From Bacteroidales bacterium (GTDB taxonomy: Bacteria; Bacteroidota; Bacteroidia; Bacteroidales; UBA932), in contig JAFTGA010000015.1 of assembly GCA_017458145.1 (NCBI GenBank), forward strand, positions 62,001-126,000: a stretch of 64,000 bases of DNA, given 5' to 3'. Below the pieces are notes generated by a model. It had not been told where the DNA came from. It saw only the letters and a list, made by a program, of their open reading frames with translations, and did not search any database. Made by a program: the position numbers and the translations under genes. Positions 48,699-57,430 of this stretch are shown piece by piece (the stretch's first letter is position 1; the number at the start of each line of letters is the position of its first letter).

Positions 48699-51278
48699 AT
48701 GAAAATGAGAATAGGACGGATTTTGACCCTTCTGACCTTGCTGCTGGCCCCGGTCGTCACCCGGGCGCAGGATGCAGGGGTGGAAGTGGATTACAACCAT
48801 CCCCGGAAATATATCATCGCCGGCATCGCCGTCGAGGGAAACACCTATTTCGGCGACCAGCAGATCATTGCCCAGACGGGCCTGCATAAGGGAATGCAGG
48901 TCACGGTCCCGGGCGAAGAACTCTCCAATGTGGTCCGGCGCCTGTATCTACAGCGTTTCTTCGAGGATGTGGCCGTGGGGCTGGACTCCCTGGATGCGTC
49001 CCGCGATTCCGCCTGGTTCAAGATCCGGGTGCAGGAGCGGCCGCGTGTGTCCCGCTGGTCCTTCACCGGCGTCAAGTCGGGCGAGCGCAAGGATCTCGAG
49101 GAGCGGCTGAACCTCCGGCGCGGCGGCGAGTTCTCCGAGTATGTGGAGAAGACCTCGTACGATATCATCCGGCGCTATTATTCGGAGAAGGGCTTCCTGC
49201 AGTGCGACGTCAAGGCCGAGGTCAAGCGCGATTCCGTGGTCAAGAATGCCATCCGGGTCAACTTCGCCGTCGACAAGGGACCGAAGGTCCGCATCAAGGA
49301 AATCCATTTCATCGGCAACGAGCATGTGAAGGATTTCAAACTCGCCCGCGCGATGAAGAAGACCAAGTCCAACAAGATCTACAACTTCTTCAGCAGCAAG
49401 AAGTTCAACGAGAAGGAATACGCCAACGACAAGAAGTCGGCCGTGAGCGCCTTCAACGAGGCCGGCTACCGCGACGCGCGCCTCGTGCGGGACTCCATCT
49501 ATTATGTGGAACCGGGCAAGCTCGGGATCGACCTGGTGTTCGAGGAGGGGAACAAGTACTACTTCCGCGACGTGACGTGGACCGGCAACTCCGTCTATGC
49601 CACGAGCGATCTCAACCGCGTGCTCGGTATCAACAAGGGCGATGTCTATGATGTCGTGACGATGGAGAAGCGCCTGTTCGGCGGCGGCAAGCAGACCGAA
49701 TATGACGTGACCAAGATGTACCGCGACAACGGTTTCCTCTTCTTCAACATCACCCCGGTCGAGACCAATATCCAGAATGACTCCGTGGACGTGGAGCTGC
49801 GCATTTCCGAAGGCAAGCAGGCCACGCTCAACAACATCGTGATCAACGGCAACGACCTGACCAACGAGAAGGTGGTCCGCCGCCAGATCTTTACCCGTCC
49901 GGGATACCTGTTCAGCCAGAGCGACTTCGAGCGCTCCGTGCGTGAGATCGCTTCCCTGGGCCAGTTCGACCCGGAGGCCATCATGAAGGAAGGCGGCTAC
50001 TCGATCATCCCCAACCAGATGAACAACACGGTGGACCTGATCTATAACGTCACGGAGAAGCCCTCCTCGCAGCTGGAGCTCTCCGGCGGCTGGGGCGGCC
50101 GGACCTTCGTGGCCACGGTGGGCGTGAGTTTCAACAACTTCTCCACGCACCGGATGTTCGAAAAGGGAGCCTGGCGCCCGGTGCCGCTGGGCGACGCGCA
50201 GAACCTCTCGTTCCGCTTCCAGACCAACGGTACGTACTATACGGCCCTGACGGCCAGCTTCACGGAGCCCTGGCTTTTCGGCAAGAAACCGACCTCGCTC
50301 AACCTCAATGCCTATTATACCCGCCAGACCAACTCTTACCTTGCACTGAACATCCTCAGCCATGACCGTGAAATGGAAGTCTTCGGCTTCTCCGTCTCGC
50401 TGGGTAACCGCTTGAAGTGGCCGGACAACTATTTCGTCCTCTACAATGGCTTCAACTGGCAGACCTACCGGCTGACCAACTGGTATTCCGGGAATTTCAT
50501 CTTCAACGACGGCATCGCGCACAACATCAACTATACGCTGAACCTGGTGCGCAACTCCACCGACCAGCAGATCTACCCCCGCCAGGGATCCGAATTCTCC
50601 TTCTCCCTGCAGCTGACCCCGCCTTTCTCCCTGTTCCGCAAGTACGACTACGACGCCGAAGGCAACAAGGTCCCGGTGAAGAGCTGGAAGGACGTGAACT
50701 ATTCCAACTGGAGCAGCCGGGAACGCTACAAGTGGATTGAATACCACAAGTGGAAATTCTCCGCCACGAACTATACCAAGATCATCGGCGACCTGGTGCT
50801 GATGACGCGTGCGCAGTTCGGCTATCTGGGCTACTACAACCGCAACTGGGGCTATTCCCCGTTCGAGGGCTTCCTCGTCGGCGGCGACGGTATGTCGGGC
50901 TACTATTCCTACGGCACGGAAGTCATCTCCCTGCGCGGCTACGAGAACTACTCGCTGACCCCGTATCTGCCTTCCTCCTACAACACCAACGGCTACGCCT
51001 ATGCCGGCAACGTTTACGACAAGTTCACCGTCGAGCTCCGTTACCCGGTCATCCTGCAGCCGTCCTCCACGATCTATGCGCTGGTCTTTGCCGAAGGCGG
51101 CAACTGCTGGTCGGATATCAGGGATTTCAATCCTTTCCAGATCAAACGCAGCGCTGGAGTCGGTGTTCGCATCTTCTTACCGATGGTGGGTCTGCTCGGC
51201 GTCGACTGGGGCTACGGTTTCGACGGCCCGGACGGATCGAAGAGCCAGTTCCACTTCGTGATCGGACAACAGTTTTAA
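48699..51278 (+). CDS. bamA: Outer-membrane protein assembly factor BamA
   Basis: The 859-residue protein has a signal peptide (1-23, ending TRAQ) and five POTRA-like repeats (about 30-450; for example YIIAGIAVEGNTYFGDQQII and VRIKEIHFIGNEHVKDFKL). A 16-strand-type barrel follows, ending KSQFHFVIGQQF with a terminal Phe. The barrel contains the conserved GGDGMSGY and the loop motif SLRGYEN. It is the core of the machine that inserts outer-membrane barrels, with BamD encoded at 40455-41249 and the Skp-like chaperone just downstream. Confidence 0.95.
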   Translation: MKMRIGRILTLLTLLLAPVVTRAQDAGVEVDYNHPRKYIIAGIAVEGNTYFGDQQIIAQTGLHKGMQVTVPGEELSNVVRRLYLQRFFEDVAVGLDSLDASRDSAWFKIRVQERPRVSRWSFTGVKSGERKDLEERLNLRRGGEFSEYVEKTSYDIIRRYYSEKGFLQCDVKAEVKRDSVVKNAIRVNFAVDKGPKVRIKEIHFIGNEHVKDFKLARAMKKTKSNKIYNFFSSKKFNEKEYANDKKSAVSAFNEAGYRDARLVRDSIYYVEPGKLGIDLVFEEGNKYYFRDVTWTGNSVYATSDLNRVLGINKGDVYDVVTMEKRLFGGGKQTEYDVTKMYRDNGFLFFNITPVETNIQNDSVDVELRISEGKQATLNNIVINGNDLTNEKVVRRQIFTRPGYLFSQSDFERSVREIASLGQFDPEAIMKEGGYSIIPNQMNNTVDLIYNVTEKPSSQLELSGGWGGRTFVATVGVSFNNFSTHRMFEKGAWRPVPLGDAQNLSFRFQTNGTYYTALTASFTEPWLFGKKPTSLNLNAYYTRQTNSYLALNILSHDREMEVFGFSVSLGNRLKWPDNYFVLYNGFNWQTYRLTNWYSGNFIFNDGIAHNINYTLNLVRNSTDQQIYPRQGSEFSFSLQLTPPFSLFRKYDYDAEGNKVPVKSWKDVNYSNWSSRERYKWIEYHKWKFSATNYTKIIGDLVLMTRAQFGYLGYYNRNWGYSPFEGFLVGGDGMSGYYSYGTEVISLRGYENYSLTPYLPSSYNTNGYAYAGNVYDKFTVELRYPVILQPSSTIYALVFAEGGNCWSDIRDFNPFQIKRSAGVGVRIFLPMVGLLGVDWGYGFDGPDGSKSQFHFVIGQQF

Positions 51279-51308
51279 CGGATAACAATTTAAATTTTAA
51301 GATTTGAT

Positions 51309-51884
51309 ATGAAAAAGATTCTTTTGATCGCCGCTACGGCATTCGCTGCAGTCACTGCATTCGCCCAGCCGAAGTTCGCCCACGTCAATTCCACCGAGCT
51401 CGTCCAGCTCTGCCCGGAGATGGACAAGGCCCGCGAGACGATGAACGCCGCGCAGAACGAGGCCCAGGAGACCTTCAACGATATGCAGACGGAGTTCAAC
51501 ACCAAACTGCAGGCCTACCAGTCCAAGGGCAGCACCTGGACTGAAGCCATCCGCCAGAACAAGGAGAAGGAGCTGACTGAGATCCAGCAGCGCATCCAGG
51601 AGTTCTCCCAGACCGTCCAGGTGGAACTTCAGCAGCAGCAGGAGCAGCTGATGCAGCCGATTTACCAGAAGGTCAACGAGACCATCCAGGACCTCGCCAA
51701 GAAGGGCGGCTATATCTTTGTCTTCGACACCAACTCCGTGCTGTATGTGGACGCTGCCCAGAGCCACGACCTTACCCCGGAAGCCCGCAAGGCGCTCAAT
51801 ATCCCGGCAGACAGGACGCTCGAGTCCCTGGCTGCCGAGCTTCAGGCGCAGCAGCAGGCCGCCGCCGCAGCTGCCCAGCAGTAG
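51309..51884 (+). CDS. Periplasmic chaperone OmpH/Skp
   Basis: The 191-residue product has a signal peptide (1-19, ending TAFAQ). The start of the mature protein, PKFAHVNSTELVQLCPEM, is the Skp/OmpH signature. A coiled-coil tentacle region rich in Gln and Glu (about 45-120) follows, and a Gln/Ala tail closes the protein. It sits 30 nt after bamA and holds unfolded outer-membrane proteins in the periplasm. Confidence 0.92.
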   Translation: MKKILLIAATAFAAVTAFAQPKFAHVNSTELVQLCPEMDKARETMNAAQNEAQETFNDMQTEFNTKLQAYQSKGSTWTEAIRQNKEKELTEIQQRIQEFSQTVQVELQQQQEQLMQPIYQKVNETIQDLAKKGGYIFVFDTNSVLYVDAAQSHDLTPEARKALNIPADRTLESLAAELQAQQQAAAAAAQQ

Positions 51885-51896
51885 TTTTGGAAATCC

Positions 51897-51932
51897 ATCC
51901 CGCCCCGGCGGACCCGGGGCGGGATTCTTTTC
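51897..51932 (+). terminator. Terminator of the bamA-ompH operon
   Basis: ATCCCGCCCCGG (51897-51908) pairs with CCGGGGCGGGAT (51914-51925), 12 bp, followed by TCTTTTCT. This is a strong intrinsic terminator before korA. Confidence 0.9.
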
Positions 51933-51967
51933 TAACCTGAACCACTTTTTAACACTAAACATACGCG

Positions 51968-53806
51968 ATGCAACACAAAGTCATTGACGCCAAGGATGTT
52001 GTAATCAGATTCGCAGGAGATTCGGGTGACGGTATGCAGCTCACCGGGTCTCTTTTCGCGGATATGTCAGCTATCTACGGCAACGGTCTTTCGACCTTCC
52101 CGGACTATCCGGCCGAGATCCGCGCTCCGCACGGGACCGTCTCCGGCGTGTCCGGTTTCCAAGTGCACATCGGCAGCGGGAAGGTCTCCACGCCCGGAGA
52201 TTTCTGCGACCTGCTGGTGGCGATGAACCCTGCGGCCCTCAAGGCCAACGCCAAATGGTGCAAGCGCCATGCGATGATCCTCGTGGACGAGGACGCCTTT
52301 GACGAGGCCGGCATGAAAAAGGCCGGTTTCAGCACGGACAACCCCTTCACGGAACTCGGAGTCGAAGACCGCACGCTGATCGTCTCCCCGATCACGACGC
52401 TGACCCGGGAGAGTCTCAAGGACAGCGGAATGGACCCCAAGGCCATTCTCAAGTGCAAGAATATGTTCACCCTCGGAATGGCCTGCTACATCTACAGCCG
52501 GCCGCTGGAGTACATCTACGCCTATCTGGAGAAGAAATTCTCCAAGAAGCATCCCGAGGTCATCGAGCCCAACAAGAAAGTCCTGAACGACGGCTTCAAC
52601 TATGCGGCCAACATCCAGGTGATCCCCAACACTTATACGGTGGCGCCTGCGGAACACCTCGAAAAGGGGACCTACCGCAACATCACCGGCAACCAGGCAA
52701 CGGCCTGGGGCCTGCTCGCCGCTTCGGAGAAGTCCGGCCTGCAGCTTTTCTGCGGTTCTTATCCGATCACGCCTGCCACGGCGATTCTCGAGGAGCTGGC
52801 CATCCACAAAAGCCTGGGCGCCAAGACGCTCCAGGCGGAGGACGAGATTGCGGGCATCTGCACCGCCATCGGTGCGGCGTATGCGGGCAGTCTTGCCGTG
52901 ACGACTACCTCCGGCCCCGGCCTCTCCCTGAAGAGCGAGGCGATGGGCCTGGCGGTGATGGCCGAACTCCCGCTCGTGGTGGTGGACGTCCAGCGCGGCG
53001 GCCCTTCCACCGGTCTCCCGACCAAGACGGAGCAGTCCGACCTCGCCCAGGCGCTTTATGGCCGCAACGGCGAGTGCCCGATGCCCGTGGTGGCCGCCCA
53101 TTCCCCGGCCCACTGCTTTGACGCCGCCTTCATGGCTGCCAAGATCGCCCTGGAGCACATGACCCCGGTCCTGCTGCTCTCCGAGGGCTTCCTGGGCAAC
53201 GGGTCCGAGCCCTGGCGTATCCCCGCGATGAAGGATTATCCCGAAATCAATCCGCCGTTCGTGCGCGGCGCCCTGGCGGAAGGGGAGCGCTTCCATCCTT
53301 TCGAGCGCGACCCCGAGACGCTGGTCCGCCGCTGGGCCCTGCCGGGCCAGAAGGGATTCGAGCACCGTGTCGGCGGCTTGGAGAAGAACCACGCCGGCGT
53401 GCTTTCCACCGATCCTGCCAACCACGCCCTGATGGTCTCCGAACGTGCCGGAAAGGTGGCGCGCGTGGCCCGGGATCTCCCGGCGCTGGAACTGCAGAAC
53501 GGCCCCGCTTCCGGCAAGCTGCTTGTCGTGGGCTGGGGCGGCACCTACGGCCATATCCTTTCTGCCGTGCGTGAGATCGGGGACGTCCCCTACGTCCACT
53601 TTGATTTCATCAACCCGCTTCCTGCGAACACGGAAGAAGTCTTTTCGCACTTTGAGCGTATCCTCGTCTGCGAACTCAACAGCGGACAGTTTGCCGATTA
53701 CCTGCGCGCGCAGTTCCCCGGCAAGGACATTCGGAAATTTGGCAAGGTCCAGGGCCAGCCGTTCCTCGTGAGCGAACTGGTCGCGGCCATTCAGAAGGAG
53801 ATGTAG
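51968..53806 (+). CDS. korA: 2-oxoglutarate:ferredoxin oxidoreductase, alpha subunit with fused gamma domain
   Basis: The 612-residue subunit starts with a gamma-like domain (1-190; VVIRFAGDSGDGMQLTG). An alpha (pyrimidine-binding) domain follows, with GNQATAWGLLAASEKSGLQLFCGSYPITPAT, DEIAGICTAIGAAYAG and TTTSGPGLSLKSEAMGLAVMAELPLV. VDVQRGGPSTGLPTKTEQSDL is typical of KorA. The complex interconverts 2-oxoglutarate and succinyl-CoA with ferredoxin. It is 3 nt before korB. Other 2-oxoacid substrates are possible but less likely. Confidence 0.92.
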   Translation: MQHKVIDAKDVVIRFAGDSGDGMQLTGSLFADMSAIYGNGLSTFPDYPAEIRAPHGTVSGVSGFQVHIGSGKVSTPGDFCDLLVAMNPAALKANAKWCKRHAMILVDEDAFDEAGMKKAGFSTDNPFTELGVEDRTLIVSPITTLTRESLKDSGMDPKAILKCKNMFTLGMACYIYSRPLEYIYAYLEKKFSKKHPEVIEPNKKVLNDGFNYAANIQVIPNTYTVAPAEHLEKGTYRNITGNQATAWGLLAASEKSGLQLFCGSYPITPATAILEELAIHKSLGAKTLQAEDEIAGICTAIGAAYAGSLAVTTTSGPGLSLKSEAMGLAVMAELPLVVVDVQRGGPSTGLPTKTEQSDLAQALYGRNGECPMPVVAAHSPAHCFDAAFMAAKIALEHMTPVLLLSEGFLGNGSEPWRIPAMKDYPEINPPFVRGALAEGERFHPFERDPETLVRRWALPGQKGFEHRVGGLEKNHAGVLSTDPANHALMVSERAGKVARVARDLPALELQNGPASGKLLVVGWGGTYGHILSAVREIGDVPYVHFDFINPLPANTEEVFSHFERILVCELNSGQFADYLRAQFPGKDIRKFGKVQGQPFLVSELVAAIQKEM

Positions 53807-53809
53807 ATT

Positions 53810-54829
53810 ATGGCAACACTGACATTCAAAGATTTCAAGAGCGACCAGGAGGTCCGCTGGTGCCCCGGCTGCGGCGACCATGCCGTGCTGGCAGCCCTGC
53901 AGCGGGCCCTCCCGAAAGTGAGCCAGGCGCTGGGCTATGACAAGGAACGCTATGTGGTGGTGTCCGGCATCGGCTGCTCCTCCCGGCTTCCTTACTATAT
54001 GGACACCTACGGATTCCACAGCATCCACGGCCGCGCCACGGCGGTCTCCACCGGCATCAAGGTGGCGAATCCCTGGCTGACGGTCTGGCAGGCCTGCGGC
54101 GACGGCGACGCCCTCGCTATCGGCGGCAACCACTTCATCCACGCCATCCGGCGCAACATCGACATCAATATCATCCTCTTCAACAACCGCATCTACGGCC
54201 TGACGAAGGGGCAGTACTCGCCGACCTCCAAGTTCGGCGCGATCACGAAGACCTCTCCTTACGGCACCGTGGAGCACCCGTTCAATCCGGGCTCGCTCGT
54301 GCTGGGCGCCAAGGGCACCTTCTTTGCCCGCTCGCTGGACGTGGAGCTCAAGCTCAACGAGGAGATCATGACGGCGGCGGCCCTGCACGACGGCTGCTCG
54401 GTGATGGAGATGCTGACCAATTGCGTGATTTTCAACGACGGAGCCCACAAGGACCTGTCCGATCCTGCCGTCAAGGCGGACCATACGATCATCCTGCGCC
54501 ACGGCGAGAAGATGATCTTCGGCAAGGACCGCGACCGCGGCCTGATCTACGACGGCCGGAAGATCCGTGCCGTGCGCATCGGCGAGGGCGGTTTCACCGA
54601 GGACGATATCCTCGTGCATGACGCCCACACGGACAACATCGGCATCCATATGGCCCTTGCGGATATGAAGGGGCCGGACTATCCGGTGGCCCTCGGCGTG
54701 ATCCGGGACGTCAAGGACATCACCTACGACGACGGCGTACGCGACCAGGTCAAGGACGTGATGGCCAAGTCGAAGATCCACTCGGTGGACGAACTGCTGC
54801 ACAGCGGATCCACCTGGGAAGTAAAATGA
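53810..54829 (+). CDS. korB: 2-oxoglutarate:ferredoxin oxidoreductase, beta subunit
   Basis: The 339-residue subunit binds thiamine diphosphate. It has RWCPGCGDHAVLAALQRAL at the N-terminus, VVSGIGCSSRLPYYMDTYGFHSIHGRA, the ThDP/Mg site GDGDALAIGGNHFIHA, and NNRIYGLTKGQYSPTS. No ferredoxin-type cluster domain or delta subunit is adjacent. It pairs with korA and precedes gdhA by 30 nt. Confidence 0.94.
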   Translation: MATLTFKDFKSDQEVRWCPGCGDHAVLAALQRALPKVSQALGYDKERYVVVSGIGCSSRLPYYMDTYGFHSIHGRATAVSTGIKVANPWLTVWQACGDGDALAIGGNHFIHAIRRNIDINIILFNNRIYGLTKGQYSPTSKFGAITKTSPYGTVEHPFNPGSLVLGAKGTFFARSLDVELKLNEEIMTAAALHDGCSVMEMLTNCVIFNDGAHKDLSDPAVKADHTIILRHGEKMIFGKDRDRGLIYDGRKIRAVRIGEGGFTEDDILVHDAHTDNIGIHMALADMKGPDYPVALGVIRDVKDITYDDGVRDQVKDVMAKSKIHSVDELLHSGSTWEVK

Positions 54830-54859
54830 CAACCACACATCAATTAATAACACCAGACA

Positions 54860-56203
54860 ATGAAGACACAAGACATCATGGCCCGCCTCCAGGCCAAGTA
54901 TCCGGGAGAGAAAGAGTATCTCCAGGCGGTACAGGAGGTCCTCGAGTCCGTCGAGGAGGTGTATAACCAGCATCCCGAATTCGAGAAGGCGAAGATCGTC
55001 GAGCGGATGGTCGAGCCGGACCGCATTTTCACTTTCCGCGTCACCTGGGTGGATGACAAGGGGGAGGTCCAGACCAATACCGGCTACCGCATCCAGTTCA
55101 ACAGCGCCATCGGCCCCTACAAGGGCGGCCTGCGCTTCCACCGGATGGTGAACCCCTCGATGCTCAAGTTCCTCGGCTTCGAGCAGACCTTCAAGAACGC
55201 CCTGACGACCCTGCCGATGGGTGGTGCCAAGGGTGGCAGCGACTTCGATCCGAAAGGCAAGACCGACGAGGAAATCATGCGCTTCTGCCAGGCGTTCATG
55301 CTGGAACTCTGGCAGTGCATCGGCCCCGACCAGGACATCCCGGCGGGCGACGTGGGCGTAGGCGGCCGGGAGATCGGCTATCTCTACGGCATGTACAAGA
55401 AGCTCGCGCGCGAGTACAACACCGGCGTGCTGACCGGCAAGGGCGCCACCTGGGGCGGCTCGATCCTGCGTCCGGAGGCTACCGGCTTCGGTGCGCTCTA
55501 TTTCACGCAGAACCTGCTGCACCACGCAGGCAAGGACATCAAGGGCTGTCGCGTGGCGGTCTCCGGCTTCGGCAACGTGGCGTGGGGCGCCTGCATCAAG
55601 GCCCTTGAACTCGGTGCGAAGGTCGTCGCGATTTCCGGCCCGGACGGTGTCTGCGAGATTCCGGACGGCATCACCCGGGAGATGATCGATTACATGCTCG
55701 TCATGCGCGCCTCCAACCGCGACCGCGTGGAGGATATGGCTACCCGCTTCCCGGGCAAGGCCTTCTTCACGCCCGGCAAGAAGGCCTGGAGCGTGAAATG
55801 CGACATCGCCCTGCCGTGCGCCTTCCAGAACGAACTCGCCGAAGAAGACGCGAAGGAATTGAAGGAGAACGGTTGCTGGTGCTGCTGCGAGGTATCCAAC
55901 ATGGGCTGCCAGCCGGGTGCCATCCACTTCTTCCAGGACAATGGCATCCTCTTCGCTCCGGGCAAGGCGGTCAACGCCGGCGGCGTGGCCACTTCCGGCC
56001 TGGAGATGACCCAGAACGCCGAGCACATCAGCTGGAGCGGCAAAGAGGTCGACGAGAAGCTGCACTTCATCATGAACAACATCCACGAGCAGTGCGTCAA
56101 GTTCGGCACCCAGCCGGACGGCACCGTGGACTACGTGAAGGGCGCCAACATCGCCGGCTTCATGAAAGTCGCGCAGGCAATGCTCGAGCAGGGAACGCTC
56201 TGA
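54860..56203 (+). CDS. gdhA: NADP-type glutamate dehydrogenase
   Basis: The 447-residue hexameric-type dehydrogenase reversibly aminates 2-oxoglutarate. Signatures are GPYKGGLRFHRMVNPSMLKFL with the substrate Lys residues, TTLPMGGAKGGSDFDPKGK (catalytic Lys), PAGDVGVGGREIGYLYG, TGKGATWGGSILRPEATGFG and the dinucleotide-binding VSGFGNVAWGA. Placement beside korAB puts both enzymes at the 2-oxoglutarate node. It ends 17 nt before a strong bidirectional terminator. Confidence 0.97.
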   Translation: MKTQDIMARLQAKYPGEKEYLQAVQEVLESVEEVYNQHPEFEKAKIVERMVEPDRIFTFRVTWVDDKGEVQTNTGYRIQFNSAIGPYKGGLRFHRMVNPSMLKFLGFEQTFKNALTTLPMGGAKGGSDFDPKGKTDEEIMRFCQAFMLELWQCIGPDQDIPAGDVGVGGREIGYLYGMYKKLAREYNTGVLTGKGATWGGSILRPEATGFGALYFTQNLLHHAGKDIKGCRVAVSGFGNVAWGACIKALELGAKVVAISGPDGVCEIPDGITREMIDYMLVMRASNRDRVEDMATRFPGKAFFTPGKKAWSVKCDIALPCAFQNELAEEDAKELKENGCWCCCEVSNMGCQPGAIHFFQDNGILFAPGKAVNAGGVATSGLEMTQNAEHISWSGKEVDEKLHFIMNNIHEQCVKFGTQPDGTVDYVKGANIAGFMKVAQAMLEQGTL

Positions 56204-56220
56204 TAGTATTTACAATCCGG

Positions 56221-56254
56221 ATTTAAGCCGCCTTCCGCAGAAGGCGGCTTAAAT
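56221..56254. terminator. Bidirectional terminator between gdhA and pncB
   Basis: ATTTAAGCCGCCTTC pairs perfectly with GAAGGCGGCTTAAAT around CGCA, a 15-bp stem with A/T-rich ends. On the minus strand the stem is also the end of the pncB coding sequence: its last codons and TAA stop lie inside the hairpin. Confidence 0.88.
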
Positions 56255-57428
56255 ATTCACATTTCTCGGGGTTGCCGAGGGTCTTGCCGAGGTTGCAGGA
56301 GAGCTTGACGCAGTCGTGCCACTCGCGCAGTTCGGTGATGCGGCCGCGGGTGAGCTTCACCACGATGTTCATCGGGTCGGCGCCCGTGACGTCGCAGGTG
56401 AGGAACGTGCCCACGCCGTAGGAGTCCTGCACGCGGCCGGCGACGTACTGGTGGATCTTGATGGCCTTGTCGATATTCAGGCCGTTGGAGAAGCAGACCT
56501 GCTTGGTGGCGGGGTCGATGCCCAGGGACTTGTACTTGGCGATGATCTTCTCCGTCTGTTCGAACTCGTCGCCGCTGTCCACGCGCAGGCCCTTGTACAT
56601 CATGGCCATGCGCTTGGAAAGGTTGGAGAAGAAAACTTCGTCGCCGAAGCAGTCATACAGATAGATTCCGTTGTCGCCGTCATAGACATCGCTGAACTTC
56701 TTCATGACGTTGAAGTTGCACTCGAACACGCCGCTGACGTTCTCCTCGAAGGAGATGAGCTGGTGGGACATCGTGCCCAGCGGCACGCAGTCGTATTTCA
56801 TCGCGAGCCAGACGTTGGAGGTGCCGGTAAACTTGCCGGGCCAGTCGGGCCGGGAGTCATAGACTTCCTTCATCACGCGGACGACCATCTCGTGGTGGTC
56901 GAAGCTGAAGCGGCGCCGCGTACCCATGTCGCCGAGCACCAGGCCGGAGGCGAAGATGCGCTCGGTCTTGGCGCGTGCCCTGGCTTCCTCGTGCGCAGCG
57001 TCATAGCGCCCGAAGTCGCCCCGCAGCCCGTGCATCAGTTCGCTGATGCAGGACAGGATGGGCATCTCCCACATAATGGTGGAGAACCACTTGCCGCGGA
57101 CGCTGATGTCCAGGTGTCCTTCCTCGTCCTGGCTGATGTGGACTTCCCCCGGGCGGAAACGGTAGCCGCGCAGGAAGGTGAAGTACCACAGCGGCAGGAA
57201 GACGCATTTGCGCTTCATGAATTCGACCTCCTCGTCCGTGATGGTGACCTCGGCCATGTGGTCGAGCTGCTCGCGCAGGAGCGCATCGAACCCCCTGGGG
57301 TACTTCTGGTGGTTGCGGTCGAAAAAGGTGTACTCGACCTCGGCCCGCGGATAGGTCTCCAGGATGTAGTACTGGCAGGTGAAGGTGTAGAGGTCGTTGT
57401 CGGTGAAGTGGGTAATGATCGGTTCCAT
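56223..57428 (-). CDS. pncB: Nicotinate phosphoribosyltransferase
   Basis: The 401-residue enzyme makes nicotinate mononucleotide in NAD salvage. It has FTDNDLYTFTCQY near the N-terminus and ISVRGKW. GDMGTRRRFSFDHHEMVV is the family region, with GTSNVWLAMKYDCVPLGTMSHQ, and VDSGDEFEQTEKI and CFSNGLNIDKAI follow. ATG 57426-57428 lies 2 nt after the stop of the upstream M3 peptidase, so they are co-transcribed. nadK, also in this window, acts on the product pathway. Confidence 0.95.
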   Translation of the reverse strand: MEPIITHFTDNDLYTFTCQYYILETYPRAEVEYTFFDRNHQKYPRGFDALLREQLDHMAEVTITDEEVEFMKRKCVFLPLWYFTFLRGYRFRPGEVHISQDEEGHLDISVRGKWFSTIMWEMPILSCISELMHGLRGDFGRYDAAHEEARARAKTERIFASGLVLGDMGTRRRFSFDHHEMVVRVMKEVYDSRPDWPGKFTGTSNVWLAMKYDCVPLGTMSHQLISFEENVSGVFECNFNVMKKFSDVYDGDNGIYLYDCFGDEVFFSNLSKRMAMMYKGLRVDSGDEFEQTEKIIAKYKSLGIDPATKQVCFSNGLNIDKAIKIHQYVAGRVQDSYGVGTFLTCDVTGADPMNIVVKLTRGRITELREWHDCVKLSCNLGKTLGNPEKCEYLSRLLRKAA

Positions 57429-57430
57429 AT

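Noticed and set aside
52067..56086. Very long antisense open frame (about 1340 codons) opposite korA-korB-gdhA
   Set aside because: It is a by-product of high third-position GC in the sense genes. The translated sequence is rich in His, Arg, Gly and Val without any domain, and all three sense genes are unmistakable.
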